The notes below the pieces were generated by a model that saw nothing but the letters and a program-made list of their open reading frames with translations, had not been told where the DNA came from and ran no database searches. This document shows positions 1-9,492 of a stretch of 64,000 nucleotides of DNA, piece after piece. Every line of letters starts with the position of its first letter. Position 1 is the first letter of the stretch. The position numbers and the translations under genes were made by a program. Source of the stretch: Streptomyces sp. NBC_01314 (GTDB lineage Bacteria; Actinomycetota; Actinomycetes; Streptomycetales; Streptomycetaceae). Location: assembly GCF_041435215.1 (NCBI RefSeq), contig NZ_CP108394.1, positions 8,990,001-9,054,000 on the forward strand, in the 5' to 3' direction.

Positions 1-2
1 CC

Positions 3-167
3 GTCTCCGACTTCGCCGTCCGTGACGCCGCCGTCACCGCGACCCTGCACGGCTACTCGTCGGCCGACGTGCCCAACTGCTGCCCCGACGTCACGGAGCT
101 CGTCAAGTGGCAGTGGAAGAACGGGGCGTTCGTACGCTCGACGCCCGCCGGAGCGCAAAACGTCTGA
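3..167 (+). CDS. C-terminal end of an unidentified, probably exported protein (partial)
   Basis: An open frame enters from the left edge and stops at 165-167, leaving about 54 residues. It has a Cys-Cys pair (PNCCPDVT) and a short Trp/Phe-rich tail (KWQWKNGAF). This loosely resembles the end of small secreted or lipoprotein families in actinomycetes with a CC..W.W..G.F pattern. The N-terminus is missing, so export cannot be confirmed. It converges on the ferredoxin gene. Confidence 0.5.
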   Translation, partial: VSDFAVRDAAVTATLHGYSSADVPNCCPDVTELVKWQWKNGAFVRSTPAGAQNV

Positions 168-256
168 CACCGCCCACCACGGGCGAACGGGAAGTGATCA
201 CCCGGCAAACCCGGTGTGAGAAAGCAGACACCCGGCGACGCGGAGTACCCGTCGGG

Positions 257-562
257 TCACTCCGCGTCAGGCCCGAAGACCTCGACCCTGTCCGAAACCC
301 GACGTATATGGATGCACTCGCCCGGACACTCCTTCGCGGAGTCCACCACATCCGTGAGAAGCGGCAGCGGAACGGGCGTTGTGGCCCCCGGGGCCTGCAG
401 CAACTCGTCGCCCGAGCCCTTCACATAGGCCAGCCCGTCGATGTCCAGCTCGAACACCTCGGGCGCGTACTGGACGCAGATACCGTCACCGGTGCAGAGA
501 TCCTGGTCGATCCAGACCTCCAGCGGCCCGCCCTCGGCTCCGGCCTCCTGCTGCACGGTCAT
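257..562 (-). CDS. Ferredoxin, probable [3Fe-4S] type
   Basis: This is a 101-residue acidic protein. Cys23 and Cys29 form a C-x5-C motif (CTGDGIC), and Cys79 sits in a CPGEC motif near the C-terminus. This is the arrangement of small 3Fe-4S ferredoxins that pass electrons to P450s and other oxygenases. It is longer than the usual 60-70 residues because of a Pro/Leu-rich insert around residues 50-70. The ATG follows a good AGGAG site on the minus strand. It is transcribed divergently from arc. The partner enzyme is unknown; the only P450 in the window is 31 kb away. Confidence 0.85.
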   Translation of the reverse strand: MTVQQEAGAEGGPLEVWIDQDLCTGDGICVQYAPEVFELDIDGLAYVKGSGDELLQAPGATTPVPLPLLTDVVDSAKECPGECIHIRRVSDRVEVFGPDAE

Positions 563-740
563 CTCTCCTGCCGTCTCGATCGTCGAGCCGGTCGGGAACG
601 ATGCAGGCTCTGACGGGTGTTGAACACTTCGACCCTACCCGGGGCGGCTTCCCAACCACGTTCGGTGGGTATTCCCCTGGCGTGAGGGAGAGCGCAAGGG
701 TGAAGATCGGACACACCCCGACCGTCTTTGTGATCTAGGG

Positions 741-769
741 GTTTCAATCGACACCCACCCAGGTAGGGT
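741..769 (+). promoter_or_regulatory. Candidate promoter of arc
   Basis: GTTTCA (741-746) is separated by 17 bases from TAGGGT (764-769), about 40 bases ahead of the arc start. The -10 is of the TANNNT type used by the vegetative sigma factor. The same -35 with the same spacing occurs before pafA. Confidence 0.45.
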
Positions 770-807
770 CTGGAAGCGTCCAGCTCCCCTTGGAGGAGGT
801 GAGGACC

Positions 808-2574
808 GTGGCAGCCCACGACGACGACATGAACCGCGGCATCCGCCCGGGACGAGGGTCCGACGACCCGGCCGGGCAGATTGCCTACCTTGAGCAGGAG
901 ATCGCCGTCCTGCGACGCAAGCTCGCCGACTCTCCGCGACACACGAGGATTCTCGAAGAGCGGATCGTCGAGCTGCAGACCAATCTGGCCGGCGTGTCCG
1001 CACAGAACGAGCGGCTCGCCAACACACTCCGTGAGGCCCGCGACCAGATCGTGGCCCTCAAGGAGGAAGTCGACCGGCTCGCACAGCCGCCGGCCGGCTT
1101 CGGTGTCTTCCTCACGGCGAACGAGGACGGCACGGCCGACATCTTCACCGGAGGACGCAAACTCCGGGTGAACGTCAGCCCCAGCGTCGACCTGGAAGAG
1201 CTCCGGCGCGGCCAGGAACTGATGCTCAACGAGGCACTCAACGTGGTCGAGGCCATGGAGTACGAGAGCGTCGGCGACATCGTCACCCTCAAGGAGATCC
1301 TTGAGGACGGTGAGCGCGCCCTCGTGCAGGGGCACACCGACGAGGAACGGGTGGTACGGCTCGCCGAGCCGCTGCTGGACATCACCATCCGCCCCGGCGA
1401 CGCCCTCCTGCTCGAACCCCGCTCCGGCTACGTCTACGAGGTCGTGCCCAAGAGCGAGGTCGAGGAACTCGTCCTCGAAGAGGTCCCCGACATCGGCTAC
1501 GAGCAGATCGGTGGCCTCGGCAACCAGATCGAGATGATCCGCGACGCGGTCGAGCTCCCCTACCTCTACCCGGACCTGTTCAAGGAGCACGAACTCCGCC
1601 CGCCCAAGGGCGTCCTGCTCTACGGACCCCCCGGATGCGGCAAGACGCTCATCGCCAAGGCCGTGGCCAACTCACTGGCCAAAAAGGTCGCCGAAGTCAC
1701 CGGACAGGCCACCGGCAAGAGCTTCTTCCTCAACATCAAGGGCCCCGAACTCCTCAACAAGTACGTCGGCGAGACCGAGCGGCAGATCCGCCTCGTCTTC
1801 CAGCGTGCGAGGGAGAAGGCCAGCGAGGGCACCCCCGTCATCGTCTTCTTCGACGAGATGGAATCCCTCTTCCGCACCCGTGGCTCCGGCGTCAGCTCGG
1901 ACGTGGAGAACACCATCGTCCCGCAGCTGCTCGCCGAGATCGACGGCGTGGAAGGCCTGCAGAACGTCGTGGTCATCGGCGCCTCCAACCGCGAGGACAT
2001 GATCGACCCCGCCATCCTGCGCCCCGGCCGGCTCGACGTGAAGATCAAGATCGAGCGTCCGGACGCCGAAGCGGCCAAGGACATCTTCCAGAAGTACCTC
2101 ACCGAGCGTCTCCCGCTGCACGCCGACGACCTCGGCGAACACAGCGGCTCCAGGTCCGCCACCGTCCAGAGCATGATCCAGACGGCAGTGGAACACATGT
2201 ACACCGAATCCGAGGAAAACCGCTTCCTGGAAGTCACCTACGCCAACGGAGACAAGGAAGTCCTCTACTTCAAGGACTTCAACTCCGGCGCGATGATCGA
2301 GAACATCGTCGGTCGCGCCAAGAAAATGGCGATCAAGGACTTCCTCGACAAGAACCAGAAAGGCCTCCGCGTCTCCCACCTCCTCCAGGCCTGCGTGGAC
2401 GAGTTCAAGGAGAACGAGGACCTGCCCAACACCACCAACCCGGACGACTGGGCCCGAATCTCCGGAAAGAAGGGCGAACGGATTGTCTACATCCGTACGC
2501 TGATCACCGGAAAGCAGGGCTCCGACACCGGACGCTCCATCGACACGGTGGCGAACACCGGACAGTACCTGTAA
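808..2574 (+). CDS. arc: Proteasome-associated AAA+ ATPase ARC/Mpa
   Basis: ARC forms a hexameric ring that binds pupylated proteins, unfolds them with ATP and feeds them into the 20S proteasome. The protein is 588 residues. It has an N-terminal coiled coil (about residues 20-85, which binds Pup in Mpa), two OB-type domains, then a AAA module with Walker A GPPGCGKT (near 273) and Walker B FFDEME (near 350). It ends in Gln-Tyr-Leu, the C-terminal motif that docks in the proteasome and opens its gate. I chose GTG 808 because GGAGGAGGT lies just upstream; TTG 790 is inside that site and less likely. A strong hairpin follows the gene, so arc is probably its own transcription unit ahead of dop. 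Confidence 0.97.
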   Translation: MAAHDDDMNRGIRPGRGSDDPAGQIAYLEQEIAVLRRKLADSPRHTRILEERIVELQTNLAGVSAQNERLANTLREARDQIVALKEEVDRLAQPPAGFGVFLTANEDGTADIFTGGRKLRVNVSPSVDLEELRRGQELMLNEALNVVEAMEYESVGDIVTLKEILEDGERALVQGHTDEERVVRLAEPLLDITIRPGDALLLEPRSGYVYEVVPKSEVEELVLEEVPDIGYEQIGGLGNQIEMIRDAVELPYLYPDLFKEHELRPPKGVLLYGPPGCGKTLIAKAVANSLAKKVAEVTGQATGKSFFLNIKGPELLNKYVGETERQIRLVFQRAREKASEGTPVIVFFDEMESLFRTRGSGVSSDVENTIVPQLLAEIDGVEGLQNVVVIGASNREDMIDPAILRPGRLDVKIKIERPDAEAAKDIFQKYLTERLPLHADDLGEHSGSRSATVQSMIQTAVEHMYTESEENRFLEVTYANGDKEVLYFKDFNSGAMIENIVGRAKKMAIKDFLDKNQKGLRVSHLLQACVDEFKENEDLPNTTNPDDWARISGKKGERIVYIRTLITGKQGSDTGRSIDTVANTGQYL

Positions 2575-2583
2575 AACACAGGG

Positions 2584-2618
2584 CGGCTGCGGGTGCCCTC
2601 GGTGGGTACCCGCAGCCG
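2584..2618 (+). terminator. Rho-independent terminator after arc
   Basis: A 14-bp stem (2584-2597 with 2605-2618, one G-T pair) and 7-base loop are followed by ACTGTTTTTC. It lies 10 bases after the arc stop, before the dop leader. Confidence 0.85.
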
Positions 2619-2808
2619 ACTGTTTTTCGGGCAACGGCCGGAGCAAGGCAATGACGCAAATGATCTCCCCACCAGCGCAGAGCCGTTCTAGGCTCTTCCG
2701 TACCGCCGAGTCGCGCAGTGCGGGGACGGGCACCGCACACGCACCGGAGCGCCAGCGGTACTTGAGCGGCGTCCCCGACCGAGGGCGCCGCCGGGCAAGG
2801 AGGGCCGC

Positions 2809-4320
2809 ATGACCGTACGGCGAGTAATGGGCATCGAGACGGAGTACGGGATCTCCGTCCCCGGCCACCCCAATGCCAATGCCATGCTCACCTCGTCCCA
2901 GATCGTCAACGCCTACGCCGCGGCGATGCACCGGGCCCGCCGGGCCCGCTGGGACTTCGAGGAGGAGAACCCGCTGCGGGACGCGCGAGGCTTCGACCTC
3001 GCCCGCGATTCCGCCGACTCCAGCCAGCTCACCGACGAGGACATCGGCCTCGCCAATGTCATCCTCACCAACGGCGCGCGGCTCTACGTCGACCACGCCC
3101 ACCCCGAATACAGCGCCCCCGAGGTCACCAACCCCCTGGACGCCGTCCTGTGGGACAAGGCCGGCGAGCGCATCATGGCCGAAGCCGCCGAGCGCGCCGC
3201 CCAGCTCCCCGGCGCCCAGCCGATCCACCTCTACAAGAACAACACCGACAACAAGGGCGCCTCCTACGGCACGCACGAGAACTACCTGATGAAGCGGGAG
3301 ACCGCCTTCTCGGACATCGTGCGCCACCTCACGCCGTTCTTCGTCTCCCGCCAGGTCTTCGCCGGCGCCGGCCGCGTCGGCATCGGCCAGGACGGCCACG
3401 AACACGGCTTCCAGCTCAGCCAGCGCGCCGACTACTTCGAGGTCGAGGTCGGCCTGGAGACCACCCTCAAGCGCCCCATCATCAACACCCGCGACGAACC
3501 CCACGCGGACGCGGAGAAGTACCGCCGCCTCCACGTGATCATCGGCGACGCGAACCTGTCGGAGATCTCGACCTACCTCAAGCTGGGCACGACAGCCCTG
3601 GTGCTGTCGATGATCGAGGACGGCTTCATCGCCGTCGATCTGGCCGTCGACCAGCCCGTACGCACGCTGCACCAGGTCTCGCACGACCCGACCCTGCAAC
3701 GCCTCGTCACCCTCCGCAGCGGGCGCACGCTCACCGCCGTACAGCTGCAGATGGAGTACTACGAGCTGTCGCGCAAGTACGTGGAGGAGCGGTTCGGGGC
3801 CGACGCGGACGACCAGACCAAGGATGTCCTGAGCAGGTGGGAGGACACGCTCAACCGGCTCGAGAACGATCCCATGAGCCTCTCGGGCGAGCTGGACTGG
3901 GTGGCCAAGCGGGAACTCATGGAGGGCTACCGGCGCCGGGACGACCTCGACTGGGACGCCGCCCGACTCCACCTCGTCGACCTCCAGTACGCCGACGTAC
4001 GCGCCGAGAAGGGCCTCTACAACCGTCTCGCGGCCCGCGGCAAGATGAAGCGGCTCCTGGACGAGACGGACGTCGACAGGGCCCGTACGAAGCCGCCGGA
4101 GGACACCCGTGCGTACTTCCGCGGCCGCTGCCTGGAGCAGTACGCGGACGACGTCGCGGCGGCCTCCTGGGACTCGGTGATCTTCGATCTTCCGGGACGG
4201 GATTCGCTCCAGCGCGTCCCAACCCTCGAACCGCTTCGCGGAACGCGAAATCACGTCAAGGAGCTCCTGGACCGCTGCCGCACGGCAGAAGACCTGGTCA
4301 GGGTCCTGTCAGGACGCTGA
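2809..4320 (+). CDS. dop: Depupylase/deamidase Dop
   Basis: Dop is a member of the carboxylate-amine/glutamine synthetase-like fold shared with PafA. It removes Pup from substrate lysines and, in species whose Pup ends in Gln, deamidates that Gln. The protein is 503 residues. It starts [17 protein letters not shown] and keeps the family blocks [27 protein letters not shown] and [13 protein letters not shown], which hold Mg-ATP ligands. The ATG follows AAGGAGGG. Because Pup here ends in Glu, deamidation should be unnecessary, leaving depupylation as the expected role. A long spacer with its own promoter-like sequence separates it from pup. Confidence 0.96.
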   Translation: MTVRRVMGIETEYGISVPGHPNANAMLTSSQIVNAYAAAMHRARRARWDFEEENPLRDARGFDLARDSADSSQLTDEDIGLANVILTNGARLYVDHAHPEYSAPEVTNPLDAVLWDKAGERIMAEAAERAAQLPGAQPIHLYKNNTDNKGASYGTHENYLMKRETAFSDIVRHLTPFFVSRQVFAGAGRVGIGQDGHEHGFQLSQRADYFEVEVGLETTLKRPIINTRDEPHADAEKYRRLHVIIGDANLSEISTYLKLGTTALVLSMIEDGFIAVDLAVDQPVRTLHQVSHDPTLQRLVTLRSGRTLTAVQLQMEYYELSRKYVEERFGADADDQTKDVLSRWEDTLNRLENDPMSLSGELDWVAKRELMEGYRRRDDLDWDAARLHLVDLQYADVRAEKGLYNRLAARGKMKRLLDETDVDRARTKPPEDTRAYFRGRCLEQYADDVAAASWDSVIFDLPGRDSLQRVPTLEPLRGTRNHVKELLDRCRTAEDLVRVLSGR

Positions 4321-4433
4321 ACCGCGCTGTGATCCCATTCCGCCGAGCAGGGTGGAAACAGCGGCGTCCGGGAATCATCGAGGTGGTCCCCGGACGTTGT
4401 GGAAACGACGGGGCCAATGTCAGACCGGGCTTG

Positions 4434-4439
4434 TAGGGT
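4434..4439 (+). promoter_or_regulatory. TAGGGT -10-like element upstream of pup
   Basis: TAGGGT lies 70 bases before the pup ATG in the 189-base dop-pup gap. No convincing -35 was found at the usual distance, so this is tentative. Confidence 0.3.
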
Positions 4440-4509
4440 CTGATCATCACCGATCGGCAGGAAAGCCGACCTGCCGACCATGTCGGGCGAACTGAGCGGG
4501 GTGAGGGTT

Positions 4510-4725
4510 ATGGCGACCAAGGACACCGGCGGCGGACAGCAGAAGGCGACCCGTTCCACCGAGGAGACCGAAGCGGCGCCGGAGGCGCAGGCTTCGGAGG
4601 ACCTCAAGGAACGACAGGAGAAGCTGAGCGACGACGTGGACTCGGTTCTGGACGAGATCGACGATGTCCTGGAAGAGAACGCCGAGGATTTCGTTCGATC
4701 ATTCGTTCAGAAAGGCGGCGAGTAG
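4510..4725 (+). CDS. pup: Prokaryotic ubiquitin-like protein Pup
   Basis: Pup is the small disordered tag that PafA attaches to substrate lysines and ARC recognises. It has 71 residues and is rich in Gln, Glu, Asp and Lys, with the conserved C-terminal half SDDVDSVLDEIDDVLEENAE followed by FVRSFVQKGGE. It ends in Gly-Gly-Glu rather than the Gly-Gly-Gln of Mycobacterium tuberculosis. I chose ATG 4510, which gives the family's standard MATKDTGGGQQK start; an upstream in-frame ATG at 4480 would add ten non-conserved residues. The GGGGTGAGG just upstream can serve as ribosome binding site. Confidence 0.97.
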   Translation: MATKDTGGGQQKATRSTEETEAAPEAQASEDLKERQEKLSDDVDSVLDEIDDVLEENAEDFVRSFVQKGGE

Positions 4726-4757
4726 CCTTTTAATTGAAGGCTGCGGGGGATCTTGCG

Positions 4758-5351
4758 TTGTCAATCGAAGATGGCGTGAAGCGCTGCGTGCGGTGCGGCG
4801 AAGACAAGCCGCTCGCAGCCTTCGCCCGCAGAAGGTCAAACCTCGACGGACTCCAAAGGCATTGCCGGGACTGTGCATCTAACTATCACCGGACACGCCA
4901 GGAGAGCCTGGGTAAGAAGGTCCGGCCCCGGGCGGAGGTTCCTGAGGGGCACAAGCTCTGCCTCAAATGCGGCGAGGTCAAGGCGTGGAGTGAGTGGCAT
5001 CGGAACGCCACTGCTTCGGATGGGCTGTCGACTCGCTGCAAAACATGCCGTGCCGCAGAGGGTCGCGCAGGGCACCTGAAGCGGCAGTACGGCATGACCG
5101 AAGCTGAGCGTGACCAGATGATCGCCTCGCAGATGGGCCTCTGCGTGATCTGCCTGAAAGCCCCGGCCGTTCATGTGGATCACTGTCATAAGACGGGTAG
5201 GGTCCGAGGCGTACTGTGCTTCAACTGTAATTCGGCCATCGGCAAGTTGGGAGACGATCCCGACGCTGTTCGTCGGGCTGCCGCCTACTTGGAGGGAACT
5301 TCGTGGAAGCCAACACTCGTAGCACCGGGCGTCTACCAGCTGCCTTCCTGA
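4758..5351 (+). CDS. Endonuclease VII-like HNH nuclease with two zinc modules
   Basis: The 197-residue protein (from TTG 4758) has two similar zinc-binding modules, Cys10/13...Cys36/39 and Cys68/71...Cys94/97. A C-terminal His-Me finger nuclease domain follows: Cys129/132, [12 protein letters not shown] (141-151) and Cys154/157. That domain matches the recombination endonuclease VII family, whose phage T4 founder cleaves branched DNA. TTG 4758 has GGGGGA at a good distance; TTG 4734 and GTG 4776 are alternatives. It starts 32 bases after pup and its last 49 bases overlap prcB, so it is co-transcribed with the tag and the protease. A role in pupylation or DNA repair is inference from position only. 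Confidence 0.85.
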   Translation: MSIEDGVKRCVRCGEDKPLAAFARRRSNLDGLQRHCRDCASNYHRTRQESLGKKVRPRAEVPEGHKLCLKCGEVKAWSEWHRNATASDGLSTRCKTCRAAEGRAGHLKRQYGMTEAERDQMIASQMGLCVICLKAPAVHVDHCHKTGRVRGVLCFNCNSAIGKLGDDPDAVRRAAAYLEGTSWKPTLVAPGVYQLPS

Positions 5352-6148
5352 CGCCTGGGTCGTCGTCCTTCATGGACTTCCTGTCGGACCACCAGCCGGA
5401 GATGCTCCCCGGCAAGCGGCAGCTGCCGCCGGTCCAGGGCGTCATCGAGGCCCCGCACGGCACGACGATCGTGGCCGTGTCGTTCCCTGGCGGTGTGGTG
5501 CTCGCCGGTGACCGCCGGGCCACGATGGGGAACATGATCGCGCAGCGGGACATCGAGAAGGTGTTCCCGGCGGACGAGTACTCGGCGGTGGGTATCGCCG
5601 GCACGGCCGGTCTGGCCGTGGAGATGGTCAAGCTGTTCCAGCTGGAGCTGGAGCACTTCGAGAAGGTCGAAGGCGCGCAGCTCTCGCTGGAGGGCAAGGC
5701 CAACCGTCTGTCGACCATGATCCGTTCCAACCTGGGCATGGCCATGCAGGGCCTGGCCGTCGTCCCGCTCTTCGCCGGTTTCGACGTGGACCGGGGCAAG
5801 GGCCGCATCTTCTCCTACGACGTGACGGGTGGTCGTTCCGAGGAGAGCGGCTACGCGGCCACCGGTTCCGGCTCGATCTTCGCGCGCGGCGCGATGAAGA
5901 AGCTCTTCCGTGCCGACCTCTCCGAGGACGAGGCGACGACCCTCGTGATCCAGGCCCTCTACGATGCGGCAGACGACGACTCGGCCACCGGTGGCCCCGA
6001 CGTCGCCCGCCGGATCTACCCCATCGTCACCGTGATCACCGAGGACGGCTTCCGCCGGCTCACCGACGAGGAGTCCTCCGAGATCGCCCGCGCGATCCTG
6101 GAGCGGCGCCTGGAGCAGCCCGACGGCCCGCGCGCCGCGCTGCTCTAG
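5303..6148 (+). CDS. prcB: 20S proteasome beta subunit
   Basis: This is the catalytic subunit of the core particle. Its 281 residues include a 53-residue propeptide ending PHG. Autocatalytic removal exposes Thr54 (TTIVAVSF), the active-site nucleophile. The Lys and Asp partners lie in the conserved GDRRATMGN stretch and elsewhere in the N-terminal nucleophile hydrolase fold. The GTG start at 5303 lies inside the endonuclease gene in another frame, which suggests translational coupling. prcA follows after 67 bases. Confidence 0.97.
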   Translation: MEANTRSTGRLPAAFLTPGSSSFMDFLSDHQPEMLPGKRQLPPVQGVIEAPHGTTIVAVSFPGGVVLAGDRRATMGNMIAQRDIEKVFPADEYSAVGIAGTAGLAVEMVKLFQLELEHFEKVEGAQLSLEGKANRLSTMIRSNLGMAMQGLAVVPLFAGFDVDRGKGRIFSYDVTGGRSEESGYAATGSGSIFARGAMKKLFRADLSEDEATTLVIQALYDAADDDSATGGPDVARRIYPIVTVITEDGFRRLTDEESSEIARAILERRLEQPDGPRAALL

Positions 6149-6215
6149 CTGGTCCGGTCGACGGCCCTCTTATCAAGGTGATCCAGTGACTTCGACAGAA
6201 AGGGACGGATAACCG

Positions 6216-6956
6216 GTGTCGACGCCGTTCTATGTCTCACCCCAGCAGGCGATGGCCGACCGGGCGGAGTACGCCCGCAAGGGCATCGCCCGTGGCCGCA
6301 GCCTGGTCGTGCTGCAGTATGCCGACGGCATCGTGTTCGTCGGCGAGAACCCGTCCCGTGCGCTGCACAAGTTCAGCGAGATCTACGACCGGATCGGCTT
6401 CGCGGCCGCCGGCAAGTACAACGAGTACGAGAACCTGCGGATCGGTGGTGTGCGCTACGCCGACCTCCGCGGTTACACCTACGACCGTGACGACGTGACC
6501 GCCCGTGGTCTCGCCAACGTCTACGCCCAGACCTTGGGCACGATCTTCTCCTCGGCGGCCGAGAAGCCGTACGAGGTGGAGCTGGTCGTGGCCGAGGTGG
6601 GGGAGACCCCCGAGGGTGACCAGATCTATCGGCTGCCGCACGACGGTTCGATCGTGGACGAGCACGGCTCGGTCGCGGTCGGGGGTAACGCCGAGCAGAT
6701 CAGCAGCTATCTGGACCAGCGCCACGAGGACGGTATGTCCCTGGCGGAGGCCCTGAAGCTGGCGGTGCAGGCCCTGTCCCGTGACACCAACGGCACGCAG
6801 CGGGAGATCCCCGCCGAGCGCCTCGAGGTCGCGGTCCTCGACCGTACCCGCCCGCAGAAGCGCAAGTTCAAGCGCATCGTCGGTCGACAGCTGGGGCGCC
6901 TGCTGGAGATCGACGGCGCCGCCACCGAGGCCGAGAGCGCCGACGAGGACGAGTAG
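6216..6956 (+). CDS. prcA: 20S proteasome alpha subunit
   Basis: This 246-residue subunit forms the outer rings and gated pore of the 20S particle. It begins [20 protein letters not shown], the alpha-type N-terminal gate region, with no catalytic Thr. It ends in an acidic tail (ESADEDE). The start is GTG 6216, with GAAAGGGACGG about 10 bases upstream. It probably belongs to the pup-endonuclease-prcB transcript and is followed by a hairpin. Confidence 0.97.
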   Translation: MSTPFYVSPQQAMADRAEYARKGIARGRSLVVLQYADGIVFVGENPSRALHKFSEIYDRIGFAAAGKYNEYENLRIGGVRYADLRGYTYDRDDVTARGLANVYAQTLGTIFSSAAEKPYEVELVVAEVGETPEGDQIYRLPHDGSIVDEHGSVAVGGNAEQISSYLDQRHEDGMSLAEALKLAVQALSRDTNGTQREIPAERLEVAVLDRTRPQKRKFKRIVGRQLGRLLEIDGAATEAESADEDE

Positions 6957-6990
6957 TACCGGCGCCTTCGGAAACACCCCGCCCGTAGTG

Positions 6991-7016
6991 CGCCCCGGCC
7001 GGCACAGGCCGGGGCG
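6991..7016 (+). terminator. Hairpin after prcA
   Basis: A perfect 10-bp GC-rich stem (6991-7000 with 7007-7016) has a 6-base loop. No T-run follows, so termination is inferred from position. Confidence 0.55.
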
Positions 7017-7044
7017 CGCGGCGTATTGAGGTCGCACTGGAGTG

Positions 7045-7082
7045 CCCCTGGTGGGGGCGCGGGGAACTGCGTGATCAGCCAC
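7045..7082 (-). repeat. Extragenic GC-rich repeat, copy 1
   Basis: On the minus strand this reads GTGGCTGATCACGCAGTT then CCCCGCGCCCC. It matches the elements at 20411-20442 and 22688-22719. This family of short elements is common beside gene ends in Streptomyces. It lies between prcA and the LacI gene. Confidence 0.6.
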
Positions 7083-7109
7083 GGTCGTCCCACGGTCGGG
7101 TTGCCCTCG

Positions 7110-8123
7110 TCAGGGCCCTGGTGGTGCCGTGGATCCGCGAACCACCAGCTCCACAGGAATGTCCCCCTCCGCGGGCGTGCGGCCCTCCAGGACGGCCAGC
7201 AGCGCTTCCATCCCTCGCTCCCCGAACGACTCCGAGTCCAGCCGCACGGTCGTCAGCTCGGGATCCAGTGCGGTGGCGAGGGCCAGGTCGTCGAGCCCGG
7301 TCACGGAGACGTCCTCCGGTACCCGCAGTCCCAGCCGTCGTGCGGCCTTGTACGCGCCGGCGGCCAGCTTGTCGTCGTCGCAGACGACCGCGGTGGGCCG
7401 CTTCCCGGGTCCGCTCAGCGCGCCCTCCGCCGCGGCCAGTGCCCCCTCGATGGAGATCGGCGCGGCGGCCGTTCGCAGGGACGTGCCCGGCGTCGAGCCG
7501 ACCCGGGCCGCCAGTTCGCGGGCGCGGACGTCGAAGGTCCAGGAGGGGATGTCGGCGGCGAGGTGCAGGAAGTGGCGGTGCCCCAGCGCGAGGAGGTGGG
7601 CGGCGACCTGTCGTATGCCGTCGCGGATGTCGAGGTTGACGGTGGCGGCTCCCAGGCTGCCTTCCGGGTCGCTGTCCAGCATGACCAGGGGCAGTTGGTC
7701 GCCTCGGATCGCGGTCAGCGCGTCGGCGGCCATGGACGAGGCGATCACGCCGTCGAGGGCTGCCTGGGCGGAGGCGAAGGGGTCGCGGGCGGGGCCGACG
7801 CCTTCGGGGGAGGGATACAAAACCACGCCGAAGCCGTGGCGCGCGGCGACCCGGGCGGCGCCTGTGTAGACGCCCGCGAAGAACTCGGTCGTGAGGGCGG
7901 GTACCACCAGCAGTACGGTCCGGGTGCGGCCGAGGCGGAGGTTGCGGGCTGCGAGGTTGGGCCGGTAGCCGAGGTCGCGCGCGGCTTCGCGTACGCGTTC
8001 CGCCGTGGTCTCGGAGACGCGGCCGCGCCATTTGTCGCCGAGGACGAGGGAGACGGCGGCCTGGGAGACGCCGGCGGCCTGGGCGACGTCACGGCTCGTG
8101 GGCCGTGTACTACCTCGTGCCAC
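7110..8123 (-). CDS. LacI-family transcriptional regulator
   Basis: This repressor of about 337 residues has an N-terminal helix-turn-helix and hinge (TSRDVAQAAGVSQAAVSLVL) and a periplasmic-binding-protein-like sensor domain ending in a PEDVSVTGLDD stretch. I chose GTG 8123 because GAGGGAG lies upstream and the DNA-binding domain starts at once; ATG 8165 is in frame and would add 14 residues. It is divergent from the MFS transporter, with an inverted repeat between them, so it most likely controls that transporter in response to an unknown small molecule. Nothing links it functionally to the proteasome. Confidence 0.9.
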   Translation of the reverse strand: MARGSTRPTSRDVAQAAGVSQAAVSLVLGDKWRGRVSETTAERVREAARDLGYRPNLAARNLRLGRTRTVLLVVPALTTEFFAGVYTGAARVAARHGFGVVLYPSPEGVGPARDPFASAQAALDGVIASSMAADALTAIRGDQLPLVMLDSDPEGSLGAATVNLDIRDGIRQVAAHLLALGHRHFLHLAADIPSWTFDVRARELAARVGSTPGTSLRTAAAPISIEGALAAAEGALSGPGKRPTAVVCDDDKLAAGAYKAARRLGLRVPEDVSVTGLDDLALATALDPELTTVRLDSESFGERGMEALLAVLEGRTPAEGDIPVELVVRGSTAPPGP

Positions 8124-8167
8124 TGTCGGCCTGCTCCCTCGTCTGGACTCGTGGACAGGGCACATGG

Positions 8168-8195
8168 TACGTATGGACGAGGGACGTTATACGTA
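8168..8195. promoter_or_regulatory. Inverted repeat, probable LacI-family operator
   Basis: TACGTAT (8168-8174) and ATACGTA (8189-8195) form an inverted repeat in the divergent space between the regulator and the MFS gene. The second arm lies in a further palindrome, GTTATACGTAAC (8186-8197). The position suits repression of both promoters. Confidence 0.5.
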
Positions 8196-8232
8196 ACACT
8201 TCGCTCGTCGACAGCGCATCGAGAGGCAGGAC

Positions 8233-9492
8233 ATGGCCGCCGGATATCTCGAGATCCTCAGGACGCGGCACGCGGCGCGGCTGCTCGCCGGAACGCTGGT
8301 GGGCCGGTTGCCGAACGCCACCGCCGCGATCGCCATCGTGCTCTTCGTCCGCGCGGAGGGCGGCACGTACAGTCTCGCCGGCGCGCTGGCCGCCGTGTAC
8401 GGCCTCGCCAACGCCGTGGGGCAGCCGCTGCTGGGGCGGCTCGTCGACCGCCACGGACAGCCGCGTGTACAGCTGCCGGCGGCCGTCGTCGCCGCCCTCG
8501 CCATGTCCGTCTTCGCGCTGTCGGGGCTGGATCCGCTGCCGGTGGCGTATCTCGCCATGGCGGTCGCCGGGCTGTTCACGCCTCCTCTGGAGGGCGGGCT
8601 GCGGGCCCTGTGGTCCTCGGTTCTCCGCAAGGAGGAGCAGGTGCACACGGCGTACGCGATGGACGCGGTGGCGCAGGAGGTCATGTTCACCGTCGGGCCG
8701 CTGCTGGTGACCGTGTGCGTGGCGCTGTGGTCGGCGTCGGCCGCGCTCGTCGCGCTCAGTGTCATCGGGGTGCTCGGTGCTCTGTGGGTGGTCGTCTCGC
8801 CGCCCTCGCGGGCCTGGCGTTCCGCTCCGCGTGAGGCCCACTGGCTGGGCGCGCTGCGCTCGCCGGGGCTGCTGGCGCTGCTCGGCGCGTTCTTCTTCGT
8901 CGGTATCGCCCTCGGCTCGATCACCGTCGCCGCCGTCTCCTACGCGGACGACAACGGCGGGGACGCCGTCTACGGCTGGCTGATGGCGGGCGTCGGGCTG
9001 GGGGCGCTGGTGGGCGGCACGGTGTACGGCGCGCGGCAGTGGAGCGGGGCGCCGGAGCGGCGTCTGCAGGTGCTGGTGGCGCTTCTGGCGGTCTGTTACG
9101 TGCCGCTGACGCTGATGCCCGGTCCGGTGGGGATGACGGGGCTCACGACACTCGCGGGTGTGTTCCTGGCGCCGGCCATCGCCTGTGTGTTCGTCCTCGT
9201 CGACAGGCACGCGCCGCGCGGCACGGTCACCGAGGCGTTCTCCTGGATCGTGACGACGTTCACTGTGGGCCAGTCGGTCGGAACGGCCGTCGCGGGACCG
9301 GTCGTCGAGTGGGGCGGGACGCTGTGGGGGTTCGCCGTGCCGGGGGCCGCGGGGGCCGTGTCGTTGCTGGTTCTGCTGGCCACCGGGCGGGTTCTCGCTG
9401 TTCCTTCTGAGGGTGCGGTGGTTGCGGTCTCATCGGAAAATGATCCAAACCGTGCTGCCGAACCCCGTTTCAGCTCGGTGGATCGGGCGTAA
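8233..9492 (+). CDS. MFS transporter
   Basis: This 419-residue protein has about twelve hydrophobic segments. Family signatures include the GRLVDRHGQPRVQ loop between segments 2 and 3 and basic cytoplasmic loops. The hydrophilic tail (after about 395) is Ser/Glu/Arg rich. It is probably a drug or sugar exporter; the substrate cannot be told from sequence. AGAGGCAGG precedes the ATG. It ends 9 bases before pafA, whose promoter appears to overlap the end of this gene. Confidence 0.9.
   Translation: MAAGYLEILRTRHAARLLAGTLVGRLPNATAAIAIVLFVRAEGGTYSLAGALAAVYGLANAVGQPLLGRLVDRHGQPRVQLPAAVVAALAMSVFALSGLDPLPVAYLAMAVAGLFTPPLEGGLRALWSSVLRKEEQVHTAYAMDAVAQEVMFTVGPLLVTVCVALWSASAALVALSVIGVLGALWVVVSPPSRAWRSAPREAHWLGALRSPGLLALLGAFFFVGIALGSITVAAVSYADDNGGDAVYGWLMAGVGLGALVGGTVYGARQWSGAPERRLQVLVALLAVCYVPLTLMPGPVGMTGLTTLAGVFLAPAIACVFVLVDRHAPRGTVTEAFSWIVTTFTVGQSVGTAVAGPVVEWGGTLWGFAVPGAAGAVSLLVLLATGRVLAVPSEGAVVAVSSENDPNRAAEPRFSSVDRA

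Noticed and set aside
790..807. TTG 790 as the arc start
   Set aside because: It lies inside the ribosome binding site of GTG 808, which gives the conserved N-terminus.
559..1590. Long minus-strand open frame opposite arc
   Set aside because: It is the complement of a strongly conserved AAA ATPase gene; in GC-rich DNA such mirror frames are expected, and it has no start signals.
1672..4254. 860-codon minus-strand frame opposite arc and dop
   Set aside because: It spans two real genes and the terminator between them, and its translation is a Val/Asp/Gly-rich mirror product without family motifs.
6185..6205. TTCGACAGAAAG before prcA as a third TetR site
   Set aside because: Only one half-site matches and no inverted partner is present; it overlaps the prcA ribosome binding region.
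8168..8200. TACGTAT...ATACGTA as a phage or integrase attachment site
   Set aside because: There is no integrase, tRNA gene or second copy nearby; an operator for the divergent LacI gene is the simpler reading.
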